From positions 1-64,000 of the forward strand of contig CAZMOK010000010.1 of the NCBI GenBank assembly GCA_964567785.1: a DNA stretch of 64,000 nt, written 5' to 3'. The position numbers and the translations under genes are program-made. This DNA is from CAZMOK01 sp964567785. Lineage in GTDB: Bacteria > Bacteroidota > Bacteroidia > Bacteroidales > JAGOPY01. Under the pieces are notes generated by a model. That model was not told where the DNA came from. It saw nothing but the letters and a program-made list of their open reading frames with translations, and ran no database searches. Shown one piece after another: positions 10,001-17,129 of the stretch (position 1 is the stretch's first letter; the number at the start of each line of letters is the position of its first letter).

Positions 10001-10261
10001 GCCGGAAGTAACCTTTATCTCAGCGTTGCCATCTACTGTCCGTATGGTCTCTTCCCAGTAACCCATCATTATGATCTCTAATCCTGAGGACTCCACATCT
10101 GAATAGAGCAGGTTCACCTGTGCTTCAACAGGTTTTTGTGATGAGATCTCAACCCAGTCCTTTTGGGCTGTAAGATTTTCGGTTACAGGCATGGTTGATT
10201 GTGCAAGTAAAAATGCCGGCAGGATCAACAACATTTGAAGTGCTGCAGCTTTCCCATTCAT
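7094..10261 (-). CDS. Gingipain-like C25 cysteine protease with GEVED domain and C-terminal NW-type module
   Basis: A 1055-residue secreted endopeptidase. A signal peptide (1-21) and a propeptide-like region (to about 255) precede the C25 domain (about 260-590). The catalytic pair is His461 (ITYTGHGS) and Cys494 (SVACVNG), 33 residues apart, the same spacing as RgpB His211/Cys244. An Ig-like domain follows the catalytic domain as in gingipains. A GEVED domain with a DFNRNG calcium-type loop lies at about 825-965. The C-terminus (WLGYTSEWNNPSNW to VGSGN) matches the amylase terminus and not the canonical T9SS domain. Cleavage specificity cannot be read from sequence alone. The gene is monocistronic as far as can be seen. 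Confidence 0.92.
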   Translation of the reverse strand: MNGKAAALQMLLILPAFLLAQSTMPVTENLTAQKDWVEISSQKPVEAQVNLLYSDVESSGLEIIMMGYWEETIRTVDGNAEIKVTSGNSTPMLIKGAPDLEKLTASLAIPDRASMGINVIEEEYVDFEDVNIIPSKGNLTRDIDPDEVPYTYGREYETDAFWPGVAATFRSPHIIRDVRGQVVVIHPFRYNAVKKVLRVYKRLVLEVAAVDNNGENQLTGRRGDGKTDRNFQGIYSRNFLNYQQYEGTSRYTPVEEDGNMLIISHGPFMADMQEFVDWKNMSGIPTEMVDVSAVGTTSADIKTYVANYYSTNGLTFLLLVGDAAQVPTSYSSGDSDNDYGYIVGGDHYPDIFVGRFSAESNADVQTQVQRTIDYEKNPGTSLGSFERAMCIASDQGPGDDGEYDWEHQRNIRSDYMGFTYTYGAELYDGSQEGEDATGNPTSAMVGSEVDAGTGIITYTGHGSTYSWSTSGFGTAGVNALANNDMLPFIISVACVNGNFVGNTCFGEAWLRATHNGEPSGAIATIMSTINQSWSPPMRGQDEMVDILVETYSSNIKRTFGGICMNGCMNMNDVYGSQGDEMTDTWTIFGDPSLMVRTAQPAAMTVSHPADLPVGSAQIAVTCDQEGARVAVSDDYQLLGTGIVSGGGVDVTFDPINSEDTIKVTVTAFNCLPHIDSVIVTDADMAYVSSTALHDNLDGIAPGDTNAEILGVKVVMSGSMNAFDLQSLTFNLNGTTDLSDLTSLRVYYTGNSNTFGTSTLFGSASPATGDITVTGLQTLTGGNNYFWLAGDISPMAPTGDYIDAGCTGLILTDSSSVTRVPDITDPAGYRMVELDYCIPAYTYGTGYGDYISLVEVASLNNPTGASSSPYYTFYQDVTTHLVIDSSYQLIVCPGNYGSVNNIAAWIDFNRNGTFESHEKLGELISIPAETNDTIYFNVPDSAFLGTVRLRVREVYYTTSIDPCSSYNYGETEDYEVHIMPPGCWLGYTSEWNNPSNWSDGVVPGPGCTVTIPEILMGDYYPADFAGANPAVDQLKVEDGATMSIPVGTTFTVGSGN

Positions 10262-10320
10262 AATTTCACTTTTAGATTAATCTATATAAAGGAAATTTGT
10301 AATGCTGAATTCCAAAAAAA

Positions 10321-10355
10321 GGGACGTCGTCTCTAAAATTTTGGGACATCGTCCC
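10321..10355. repeat. Family B palindrome pair, copy B3
   Basis: GGGACGTCGTCTC (10321-10333) and GGGACATCGTCCC (10343-10355) are separated by nine A/T bases. The pair lies 60 bases upstream of the C25 protease start (minus strand) and 130 bases upstream of the serine hydrolase start (plus strand), in a divergent promoter region. Confidence 0.85.
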
Positions 10356-10484
10356 TCTTAAGAATAATTTATGGCACAATTATAGGTTTAAAAAATAATG
10401 AACTGTTTTTATGAATTTTATAATTTTACTGCACCCTGTTTCATTATACTTTACAGAATTTCTTCTTATAAAAATTAGTAAAAA

Positions 10485-11795
10485 ATGAGACGTCGTCTCC
10501 TATCAGCCCTCCTTCTCCTAATCAACTTTTTATCGCTATCCCAACCCCTCTACTTCCCACCGACCGAAGGAAATGATTGGGAAACAGTGAACCCGGAAAA
10601 TCTGGGCTGGTGCACCGGTGAAATAGACACCCTGATCAGCTTCCTGGAAGAAAAAGACACCAAAGCCTTCCTGGTACTGAAAGACGGTAAAATTGCCATT
10701 GAACACTACTTCGGTACTTTCACCCAGGACAGCGCCTGGTACTGGGCATCGGCGGGTAAATCACTCACCGCATTCCTTGTCGGGCTGGCACAGGAACAGG
10801 GGCACCTGTCGATAGAGGATAAAACATCAGATCACCTTGGTGACGGTTGGACCTCCTGCCCACCGGATAAAGAAGACCTCATCCTTGTGAGGCACCAGCT
10901 AAGCATGACCACCGGCCTTAACGACCAGGTCCCCGACCTCGACTGCACCGAAGACTCCTGTCTGCAATACATGGTTGATGCAGGGACCAGGTGGAGCTAT
11001 CACAATGCACCCTACACCCTCCTCGGATCAGTTATCGAAAGCGCCACAGCAAGCAACCTTAATGTTTTCCTCATGAATGAATTGCAGGAATACACCGGCA
11101 TAACAGGCCTGTACCTCCCGTTGGGCTATAACCGGGTCTATTTCAGCAATGCCCGTTCCATGGCAAGATATGGCCTGTTGATACTGAATAACGGTGTATG
11201 GGACCAGGACACGGTGATGCACGACCAGGTATATTTTGAAGAAATGGTGAACACATCCCAGGATATGAACCTGTCGTATGGCTACCTCTGGTGGCTCAAC
11301 GGTAAAGAAACACACATGCTTCCTTATTCCCAGATAATTTTCCCGGGAGAAATGGTACCGTCAGCACCGCCCGACATGTTCTCTGCCCAGGGCAAAAACG
11401 ACCAGAAGCTCTATGTAGTGCCCACCCAAAACCTGGTGGTTGTAAGAATGGGAGATGATTCGGGAATGCCGCCCTTTGCCGGATCAAGCTTCAATACGGC
11501 TTTATGGGAACTGTTAATGAATGTGATCTGTACAGCTACCTCAGCCAAAGAACAAATTCAGGGTAAACCCGCCTCAACACACCCCAATCCTGCGGGCAAC
11601 TGGCTTACCATCAACATTGATCCCGAAAAAAAACCCGGCCGGGTGGTGTTCTTTGATGCTTACGGAAGAAAAGTGAAAGAATTGTCGTACCTCAAAAAGA
11701 TCGGGATCCAGGACCTTAATTATGGTATTTATTATATTTTAGTCGTTGATGTTGATGACAGAATAATTCTGAAAGAAAAGTTCATCCGGCAATAA
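10485..11795 (+). CDS. Secreted beta-lactamase-fold serine hydrolase with T9SS sorting domain
   Basis: A 436-residue member of the beta-lactamase/transpeptidase-like class C family. The SxxK nucleophile motif is SAGK (in WYWASAGKSLTAF) and the Tyr motif is YHN (in WSYHNAPYTLLG). The signal peptide ends near residue 20 (LSLSQ). A T9SS domain begins at about 362 (HPNPAGNWLTINI) and ends ILKEKFIRQ. Likely substrates are esters or D-amino-acid peptides; resistance to beta-lactams cannot be assumed. The start codon and the Arg-Arg-Arg n-region are encoded by a single family B palindrome (10487-10499), so the N-terminus is built from repeat DNA. Confidence 0.88.
   Translation: MRRRLLSALLLLINFLSLSQPLYFPPTEGNDWETVNPENLGWCTGEIDTLISFLEEKDTKAFLVLKDGKIAIEHYFGTFTQDSAWYWASAGKSLTAFLVGLAQEQGHLSIEDKTSDHLGDGWTSCPPDKEDLILVRHQLSMTTGLNDQVPDLDCTEDSCLQYMVDAGTRWSYHNAPYTLLGSVIESATASNLNVFLMNELQEYTGITGLYLPLGYNRVYFSNARSMARYGLLILNNGVWDQDTVMHDQVYFEEMVNTSQDMNLSYGYLWWLNGKETHMLPYSQIIFPGEMVPSAPPDMFSAQGKNDQKLYVVPTQNLVVVRMGDDSGMPPFAGSSFNTALWELLMNVICTATSAKEQIQGKPASTHPNPAGNWLTINIDPEKKPGRVVFFDAYGRKVKELSYLKKIGIQDLNYGIYYILVVDVDDRIILKEKFIRQ
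10487..10499. repeat. Single family B palindrome inside a start region, copy B4
   Basis: GAGACGTCGTCTC is a perfect palindrome with a one-base centre. It begins on the third base of the serine hydrolase ATG, so the repeat encodes Met-Arg-Arg-Arg-Leu at the head of the signal peptide and would place a hairpin over the translation start. Confidence 0.85.
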
Positions 11796-11912
11796 CCTTA
11801 GCTTATTTTAGCAAACACTTTACTGATTTAATTGTTACAGAATTTGTTTTCACCGGCTCACATAAATCCCCCTTGAATAAAAAAAATTGAAACCCTATAA
11901 AATCCCTCTTCC

Positions 11913-12935
11913 ATGTTTTTCAGAACGGGAATTATCATTCTGGCCTCAATTCTGCTTTCCGCCTTGCAACTCAATGCCCAAACAGATTCACTGGTATTGA
12001 AGAACGGCGACTACATAGCCGGGGAGATAAAGAGCCTCCACCGCAATGTCCTCACTGTTGAAACCGATTACAGTGATGATGATTTCAAGATCGAATGGGA
12101 CGGTGTGAAGGAAATTTACACCGAAACCTACTTCCTGATCTCATTATCGGATGGAAAACGCTTCAACGGGCACCTCAGTTCTTCCGGTAAGGACAGGGTC
12201 ATTATTTTAACGGATCTCGGGCAGGAGATAGAAGTGAGGCAGGATGATGTCGTTATGCTCGAAGATATAGACAAAGGATTCTGGAGCCAGTTGTATGGGT
12301 CCATAGATTTTGGTTTTGACCTTACAAAATCAAATAACCTCCAACAGTTCTCAATGCGAAGCAATGCCGGTTATATAGCAAAGAGATGGCAGTTGGACGG
12401 TTCTTTCAATACCCTCAGGTCCATACAGGATGATGTGGATGACATTCTCAGGACCGACGGGGGGGCGACGTTCAAATATTTCCTTCCCCGCGACTGGTAC
12501 CCCCTGGCATCCCTTGAATTCCTCTCAAATACCGAACAAGGCCTTCAACTGAGGACAACCTCAAAGATTGGACTGGGTAAATATATAATCCACACCAATC
12601 AGACCTACTGGGGCTTTTCGGCAGGGGCCAACAACAACAATGAGCAATACCTTACCGACTCCATCCCCGACAGGAACAGTTGGGAAGGCTTCATCGGCAC
12701 TGAGCTCAACTTCTTCAATATCGGCGACCTGGACCTGCTCACTACCGTTGTTGCTTACCCGAGTTTCACTGAGGCAGGGAGATGGCGTACAGACTTCAGG
12801 TTTGATGCAAAGTATGACCTTCCGCTTGATTTCTACATAAAGCTTGGATTCACCCTCAACTACGACAACAGGCCCCCTGCGGGATCAGCCGAGTCTGATT
12901 ATGTGCTGCACACCGGGTTTGGATGGGAGTGGTAG
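11913..12935 (+). CDS. DUF481 outer-membrane beta-barrel protein
   Basis: A 340-residue protein with a signal peptide (1-22, ending LNAQ). Its N-terminal small domain of about 100 residues (SLVLKNGDYIAGEIKSL, repeated as LSDGKRFNGHLSS) precedes a DUF481 barrel with alternating aromatic strands ending in FGWEW. Terminal Trp/Phe is typical of outer-membrane barrels. DUF481 proteins are YdiY-like and have no established transport substrate. The gene is convergent with the AraC regulator 30 bases away. Confidence 0.85.
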   Translation: MFFRTGIIILASILLSALQLNAQTDSLVLKNGDYIAGEIKSLHRNVLTVETDYSDDDFKIEWDGVKEIYTETYFLISLSDGKRFNGHLSSSGKDRVIILTDLGQEIEVRQDDVVMLEDIDKGFWSQLYGSIDFGFDLTKSNNLQQFSMRSNAGYIAKRWQLDGSFNTLRSIQDDVDDILRTDGGATFKYFLPRDWYPLASLEFLSNTEQGLQLRTTSKIGLGKYIIHTNQTYWGFSAGANNNNEQYLTDSIPDRNSWEGFIGTELNFFNIGDLDLLTTVVAYPSFTEAGRWRTDFRFDAKYDLPLDFYIKLGFTLNYDNRPPAGSAESDYVLHTGFGWEW

Positions 12936-12964
12936 GAAGAACTGTCCGGACTTACATTTAAGCA

Positions 12965-14098
12965 TCATACTTTTGCCGGACGGTTTCTGCTTTTAATGTA
13001 ATCAACGGGTGTTAAGCCTGTGTGCTTCCGAAAAGCATTGTAGAAAGCCGACCTGGAATTAAACCCGGCCATTCTTGCAATGGCATCGATGGTTAGCTTT
13101 TTATATTGACCGGATTCCAATAGCTTTTTCGATTCTTCTATCCGGAATGAATTGATATAATCATTGAAATTAAGACCGGTTTTTTCATTGATCACCTGTG
13201 AAAGACTGGTTGAAGATATCTGCAGGTAGTCTGAAATCTTGAGCAAGGTCAATTTCGGGTCAAGGTAAGGTTTCGGCCTGTCACTTAAATAGGTTTTTAG
13301 CTGCTCCAGTATAGAATCCTTTTCTTCAGCGGAAAGCCTTGAGCGGGAATATTTTTTATCACTCCCGGTCTTATCTCTGTATAAACCATAAAGGATCTGA
13401 GGGTAGATCAGCAAGGCTATCGTAACAGAAAAAAGATAAGCGCTCAGCACTGTCATGGCAAAAAAATACGGATCTGTGATTTTATGTAAACCCTCGAGCC
13501 TTCCCAGGACCAATCCAAGACCAAGAATTGCCTGCCCGGCAAAAAATATCCTGAACCATGATATGAGGTACCCTTTCCTATCGCTATCCTTTTTATCTTT
13601 TGGCCTGTATTTCAAAAAATAATAGATCTGTGCCAAAAGGTAAGCAACAACACTTACGGTCTTGAGAGAAAAATGGAGGGGCATGGCCACTGAACCCCTG
13701 TCAAGGAAAACGTAATAATATTCAAGCTTTTCGGTGTTGCTGCTCAGGTAAAACGGTGTAAACTCCACCAGGTTTACAAAAAAGGGGAGCAGGTGAAACA
13801 GGTGGTACCACCTGAGTTTGAATTCCGGTTTGAAGGTTGAATATGTATAAAGCAAGCATGCGGGCCCAAAAAGATAATGCACCGGGCTGTCAATTCTTAT
13901 CAGGAACGGCATGCTTGCAGCTTTTCCCGAATACATCAAAGCCCCCAGCAGAACAGTGACACTCGACACAAGAATTGTGGATGTAAGTCCAATCTTTATA
14001 AAGGTTTTGCCTTTCATCCTGATCAGAATGACCAGGGTGATGAGCAGGCCCAGAAACCCGCTAAAGTAATTCAGAAGTTCTGTAAATGAATAGTGCAT
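12965..14098 (-). CDS. Membrane-anchored AraC-family transcriptional regulator
   Basis: A 377-residue regulator. About six or seven hydrophobic helices fill residues 1-235. The cytoplasmic C-terminal part (about 275-377) has the double helix-turn-helix of AraC proteins: LLKISDYLQISSTSLSQVIN, then the second helix pair ending AGFNSRSAFYNAFRKHTGLTP. This 7TM-AraC architecture is frequent in Bacteroidota and suggests sensing of a membrane or periplasmic signal. It is divergent from the sulfatase gene with a 245-bp shared upstream region, so control of the sulfatase/HAD pair is plausible but not shown. Confidence 0.9.
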   Translation of the reverse strand: MHYSFTELLNYFSGFLGLLITLVILIRMKGKTFIKIGLTSTILVSSVTVLLGALMYSGKAASMPFLIRIDSPVHYLFGPACLLYTYSTFKPEFKLRWYHLFHLLPFFVNLVEFTPFYLSSNTEKLEYYYVFLDRGSVAMPLHFSLKTVSVVAYLLAQIYYFLKYRPKDKKDSDRKGYLISWFRIFFAGQAILGLGLVLGRLEGLHKITDPYFFAMTVLSAYLFSVTIALLIYPQILYGLYRDKTGSDKKYSRSRLSAEEKDSILEQLKTYLSDRPKPYLDPKLTLLKISDYLQISSTSLSQVINEKTGLNFNDYINSFRIEESKKLLESGQYKKLTIDAIARMAGFNSRSAFYNAFRKHTGLTPVDYIKSRNRPAKV

Positions 14099-14288
14099 TC
14101 TAGATGCGACCTTGGTTTGATAAAGATAATACTTGTCCGGTATTATAATTCAGAACATTGTTTTTCAGATAGTATTATGTTCTTTTAATTGCTGATCCTG
14201 AGTGCTTTATATGCTCTGAAAAAAATCGTGCAACAGTTTCCCCCTCCCCGGTTATTTAGAACAAATCAAAATTAGAACCTGTTTAGCA

Positions 14289-14296
14289 TATCTTTG
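14289..14296 (+). promoter_or_regulatory. Probable -7 promoter element of the sulfatase gene
   Basis: TATCTTTG matches TAnnTTTG and lies 47 bases before the sulfatase ATG. No strong -33 TTG is present at the standard spacing, which would fit dependence on an activator such as the divergent AraC protein. Confidence 0.5.
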
Positions 14297-14343
14297 TCAG
14301 GCTTTTCAAGCCAACTGCTTATTCAAATTCAAATTAAATAAAA

Positions 14344-15915
14344 ATGAGAAATCTACAACTATTCAAAAGGTTGAGTGCAATCCTGCTCTTTGTAAGTTTT
14401 TTTGCAATAACTGTCACTGCGCAGGACAAACCCAACATCCTTGTGATCTGGGGTGATGATATCGGACAGTCGAACATCAGCGCCTACACAAAAGGTGTGA
14501 TGGGCTACCAGACACCGAATATTGACCGAATTGCCGATGAGGGCATAATATTTACGGACTATTACGGTGAGCAATCATGTACAGCAGGGCGTTCGTCGTT
14601 CATTACAGGCCAGAGTGTTTTCCGCACAGGGCTTTCAAAGGTAGGGCTGCCGGGTGCAGACCTCGGGCTACGGGAAGAAGACCCCACCATCGCTGTAGTA
14701 ATGAAGGATCTCGGATATACCACGGGACAATTTGGCAAAAACCACCTCGGCGACCGGGACGAATTTCTTCCGACAAACCACGGTTTCGATGAATTCTTTG
14801 GTAACCTCTATCATTTAAATGCTGAAGAAGAACCTGAGAACGAGGACTACCCTGCTGACATGGTTACCAGGGACGGCCAGACTTTCATTGAAAAGTTTGG
14901 TCCCCGTGGCGTGATCCATTCATGGGCAGGTGGAAAAATTGAAGACACAGGCCCGCTAACAAAAAAGCGGATGGAAACCATAGATGATGAAACAGTTGCC
15001 GCTGCCAAGCGATTCATCCGCGATGCCGTTGAAAATGATGAGCCCTTCTTTTTATGGTGGAGCGGAACCCGCATGCACTTCCGTACTCACGTCAAAGAAG
15101 AACACCGTGGGATTTCCGGACAGGATGAGTATTCTGACGGAATGGTTGAACATGATATGCACGTAGGTGAATTCCTTGATCTGCTCGATGAACTGGAAAT
15201 TGCTGATAACACCATTGTTTTTTACAGCACAGATAATGGCCCTCATTACAATACATGGCCCGATGCAGCATCGACACCTTTCCGTGGCGAGAAAAATACC
15301 AATTGGGAGGGCGGATGGCGTGTTCCTGCAATGGTGAGATGGCCCGGAATCATTGAACCCGGCTCTGTAAGTAACGAAATAGTGCACCACATGGACTGGC
15401 TGCCGACTTTTGCTGCTGCTGCCGGCAAAGAAGACATCAAGGCAGACCTCCTCGACGGTTACAGTTCATCAGCCCTGGGACGTGATTATAAGATCCATCT
15501 CGATGGCTACAACCTTTCTGAACACCTTAAATCCCCACAAGAAGTTCCAAGCCCCAGGAAAGAGATCTTTTACTTTTCCGATGACGGCGACCTTACTGCA
15601 CTACGTTATGACGACTGGAAACTGATCTTCATGGAACAAAAAGCAGAAGGTACCTTCAGGGTATGGATGGAGCCTTTCGTTCCACTCCGAGTTCCCCTTA
15701 TACTGAACCTGAGGAGGGACCCATATGAAAGGGCACCGATTACCTCAAATACCTATTTCGACTGGGTTATCGACCGTGCCTATTTGCTGGTTCCGGCCCA
15801 GGCATATGTAGGTGACTTTATGAAAACTTTTGCAGAGTATCCGCCACGTCAGAAGGCGGCGAGCTTCAGCCTTGACCAGGTTATGGAAAAACTGGAAACT
15901 GGTGGTACTTATTAA
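14344..15915 (+). CDS. Arylsulfatase (type I, formylglycine-dependent)
   Basis: A 523-residue exported sulfate ester hydrolase. After a signal peptide (1-26, ending VTAQ), the metal-binding WGDDIGQSN opens the alkaline-phosphatase fold. The modified residue is Cys79 in CTAGR, a C-x-A-x-R variant of the CxPxR motif. GKNHLGDRDEF and FYSTDNGPH supply further metal and sulfate ligands. Formylglycine must be installed by a separate maturase not seen in this window. Likely substrates are aryl or carbohydrate sulfates. A strong terminator follows, so the HAD gene at 15975 may be transcribed only in part from the same promoter. Confidence 0.9.
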   Translation: MRNLQLFKRLSAILLFVSFFAITVTAQDKPNILVIWGDDIGQSNISAYTKGVMGYQTPNIDRIADEGIIFTDYYGEQSCTAGRSSFITGQSVFRTGLSKVGLPGADLGLREEDPTIAVVMKDLGYTTGQFGKNHLGDRDEFLPTNHGFDEFFGNLYHLNAEEEPENEDYPADMVTRDGQTFIEKFGPRGVIHSWAGGKIEDTGPLTKKRMETIDDETVAAAKRFIRDAVENDEPFFLWWSGTRMHFRTHVKEEHRGISGQDEYSDGMVEHDMHVGEFLDLLDELEIADNTIVFYSTDNGPHYNTWPDAASTPFRGEKNTNWEGGWRVPAMVRWPGIIEPGSVSNEIVHHMDWLPTFAAAAGKEDIKADLLDGYSSSALGRDYKIHLDGYNLSEHLKSPQEVPSPRKEIFYFSDDGDLTALRYDDWKLIFMEQKAEGTFRVWMEPFVPLRVPLILNLRRDPYERAPITSNTYFDWVIDRAYLLVPAQAYVGDFMKTFAEYPPRQKAASFSLDQVMEKLETGGTY

Positions 15916-15925
15916 ATTCACATCT

Positions 15926-15954
15926 GGAGGCCCAACCACGGGCCTCCTTTTTTT
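15926..15954 (+). terminator. Rho-independent terminator after the sulfatase gene
   Basis: GGAGGCCC (15926-15933), a six-base loop and GGGCCTCC (15940-15947) form a perfect 8-bp GC-rich stem followed directly by seven T residues. It is the clearest intrinsic terminator in the window and lies 11 bases after the sulfatase stop. Confidence 0.92.
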
Positions 15955-15974
15955 ATCTTTAAATACTGACCGTT

Positions 15975-16997
15975 TTGAAAACTAAGCTCTTTATTAAATT
16001 ATCCGGTCTGCTGCTGCTGGCACTGATATGGTCGTGCAACACCGGTGAACAATCACGGGAAGACGCACAGACACCTGAAGATCCATTGCCATCATGGAAC
16101 GATAGCAAGTCAAGAAAAGCAATTCTGAATTTTGTAGAAGAAGCCACTGATGCTTCAGGCCAGTTTTTTATCCCTGCAGATGAAAGGATAGCTGTATTTG
16201 ACAACGACGGCACGCTGTGGGCCGAACAACCCATGTACTTCCAGTTGTATTTTATAATGGATAGAATTAAGAAACTCGCTCCAGAACATCCGGAATGGAG
16301 GGAAGAGCAACCCTATAAAGCTGTTTTGGAAAACGACATGGAAAAGATAAAGGAATCAGGGGTTGAAGGATTATTGACCATGGCCATGGCAGCACAGGGC
16401 GGAATGCCGGTACAAGAATTTGAAGCCGGGGTGAAAGCCTGGATCGATACGGCTAAACATCCCCAAACAGGAATCAGGTTCAAGGAAATGGTCTACCTGC
16501 CCATGCTGGAGTTGCTGGACTATTTGCGGGCCAATGGCTTTAAAACATACATCGTTTCAGGCGGCGGAATTGATTTTATGCGCCCATGGACTGAAGAAGT
16601 ATACGGAATACCCCCTGAGCAGGTTGTGGGCAGTATGTTAAAATATAAACTTGAAATGCGCGACGGAAAACCTGAAGTGGTAAAAATTCCGGAAATCGGG
16701 TTTATTGATGACAAAGAAGGCAAGCCGGTGGGTATCTGGAAATTCATAGGTAAAAGGCCTGTTGCCGCCTTTGGTAACTCAGATGGTGACCTCCGGATGT
16801 TGCAATGGACCGACGCCGGCAGTGGGAGGCAACTACTGGTGTACATTCACCATACCGATTCCATCAGGGAGTGGGCCTACGGCAGGGAATCCCATATAGG
16901 CAAGCTCGATAAGGGACTTGATGAAGCTTTAGAAAAAGAATGGACGGTAGTGGACATGGCAGAGGACTGGAGAGCTATTTACCCTGTTACAAACTGA
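15975..16997 (+). CDS. HAD-superfamily phosphatase lipoprotein (TTG start)
   Basis: A 340-residue lipoprotein. The lipobox is LIWSC with Cys21. HAD motif I is VFDNDGTLW, with both catalytic Asp residues flanking Asn. Motif II is IVSGGGIDF and motif IV is FGNSDGDLRML. The cap-like region is helical. This resembles the phosphoserine-phosphatase-like HAD proteins that often accompany sulfatases in Bacteroidota and Planctomycetota; the substrate is unknown. No ATG gives a complete signal peptide, so TTG at 15975 is the best start. It follows the sulfatase terminator by 20 bases. Confidence 0.83.
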   Translation: MKTKLFIKLSGLLLLALIWSCNTGEQSREDAQTPEDPLPSWNDSKSRKAILNFVEEATDASGQFFIPADERIAVFDNDGTLWAEQPMYFQLYFIMDRIKKLAPEHPEWREEQPYKAVLENDMEKIKESGVEGLLTMAMAAQGGMPVQEFEAGVKAWIDTAKHPQTGIRFKEMVYLPMLELLDYLRANGFKTYIVSGGGIDFMRPWTEEVYGIPPEQVVGSMLKYKLEMRDGKPEVVKIPEIGFIDDKEGKPVGIWKFIGKRPVAAFGNSDGDLRMLQWTDAGSGRQLLVYIHHTDSIREWAYGRESHIGKLDKGLDEALEKEWTVVDMAEDWRAIYPVTN

Positions 16998-17101
16998 CCT
17001 TAAAGCATTTCAGGATTACCTGGTAAAATAAATAACTGGTTTTCAATAGAAAGAACCTCTCTAAATAAATACCGGAATAGTCTGTGGTATTGATTTTTCC
17101 A

Positions 17102-17109
17102 TAGATTTG
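17102..17109 (+). promoter_or_regulatory. Probable -7 promoter element of the cytochrome b/Rieske/multiheme operon
   Basis: TAGATTTG matches TAnnTTTG and is 20 bases upstream of the cytochrome b ATG. A canonical TTG is not found at the exact -33 spacing. Confidence 0.45.
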
Positions 17110-17129
17110 TTAAAGGCAAGCCAACAAGA

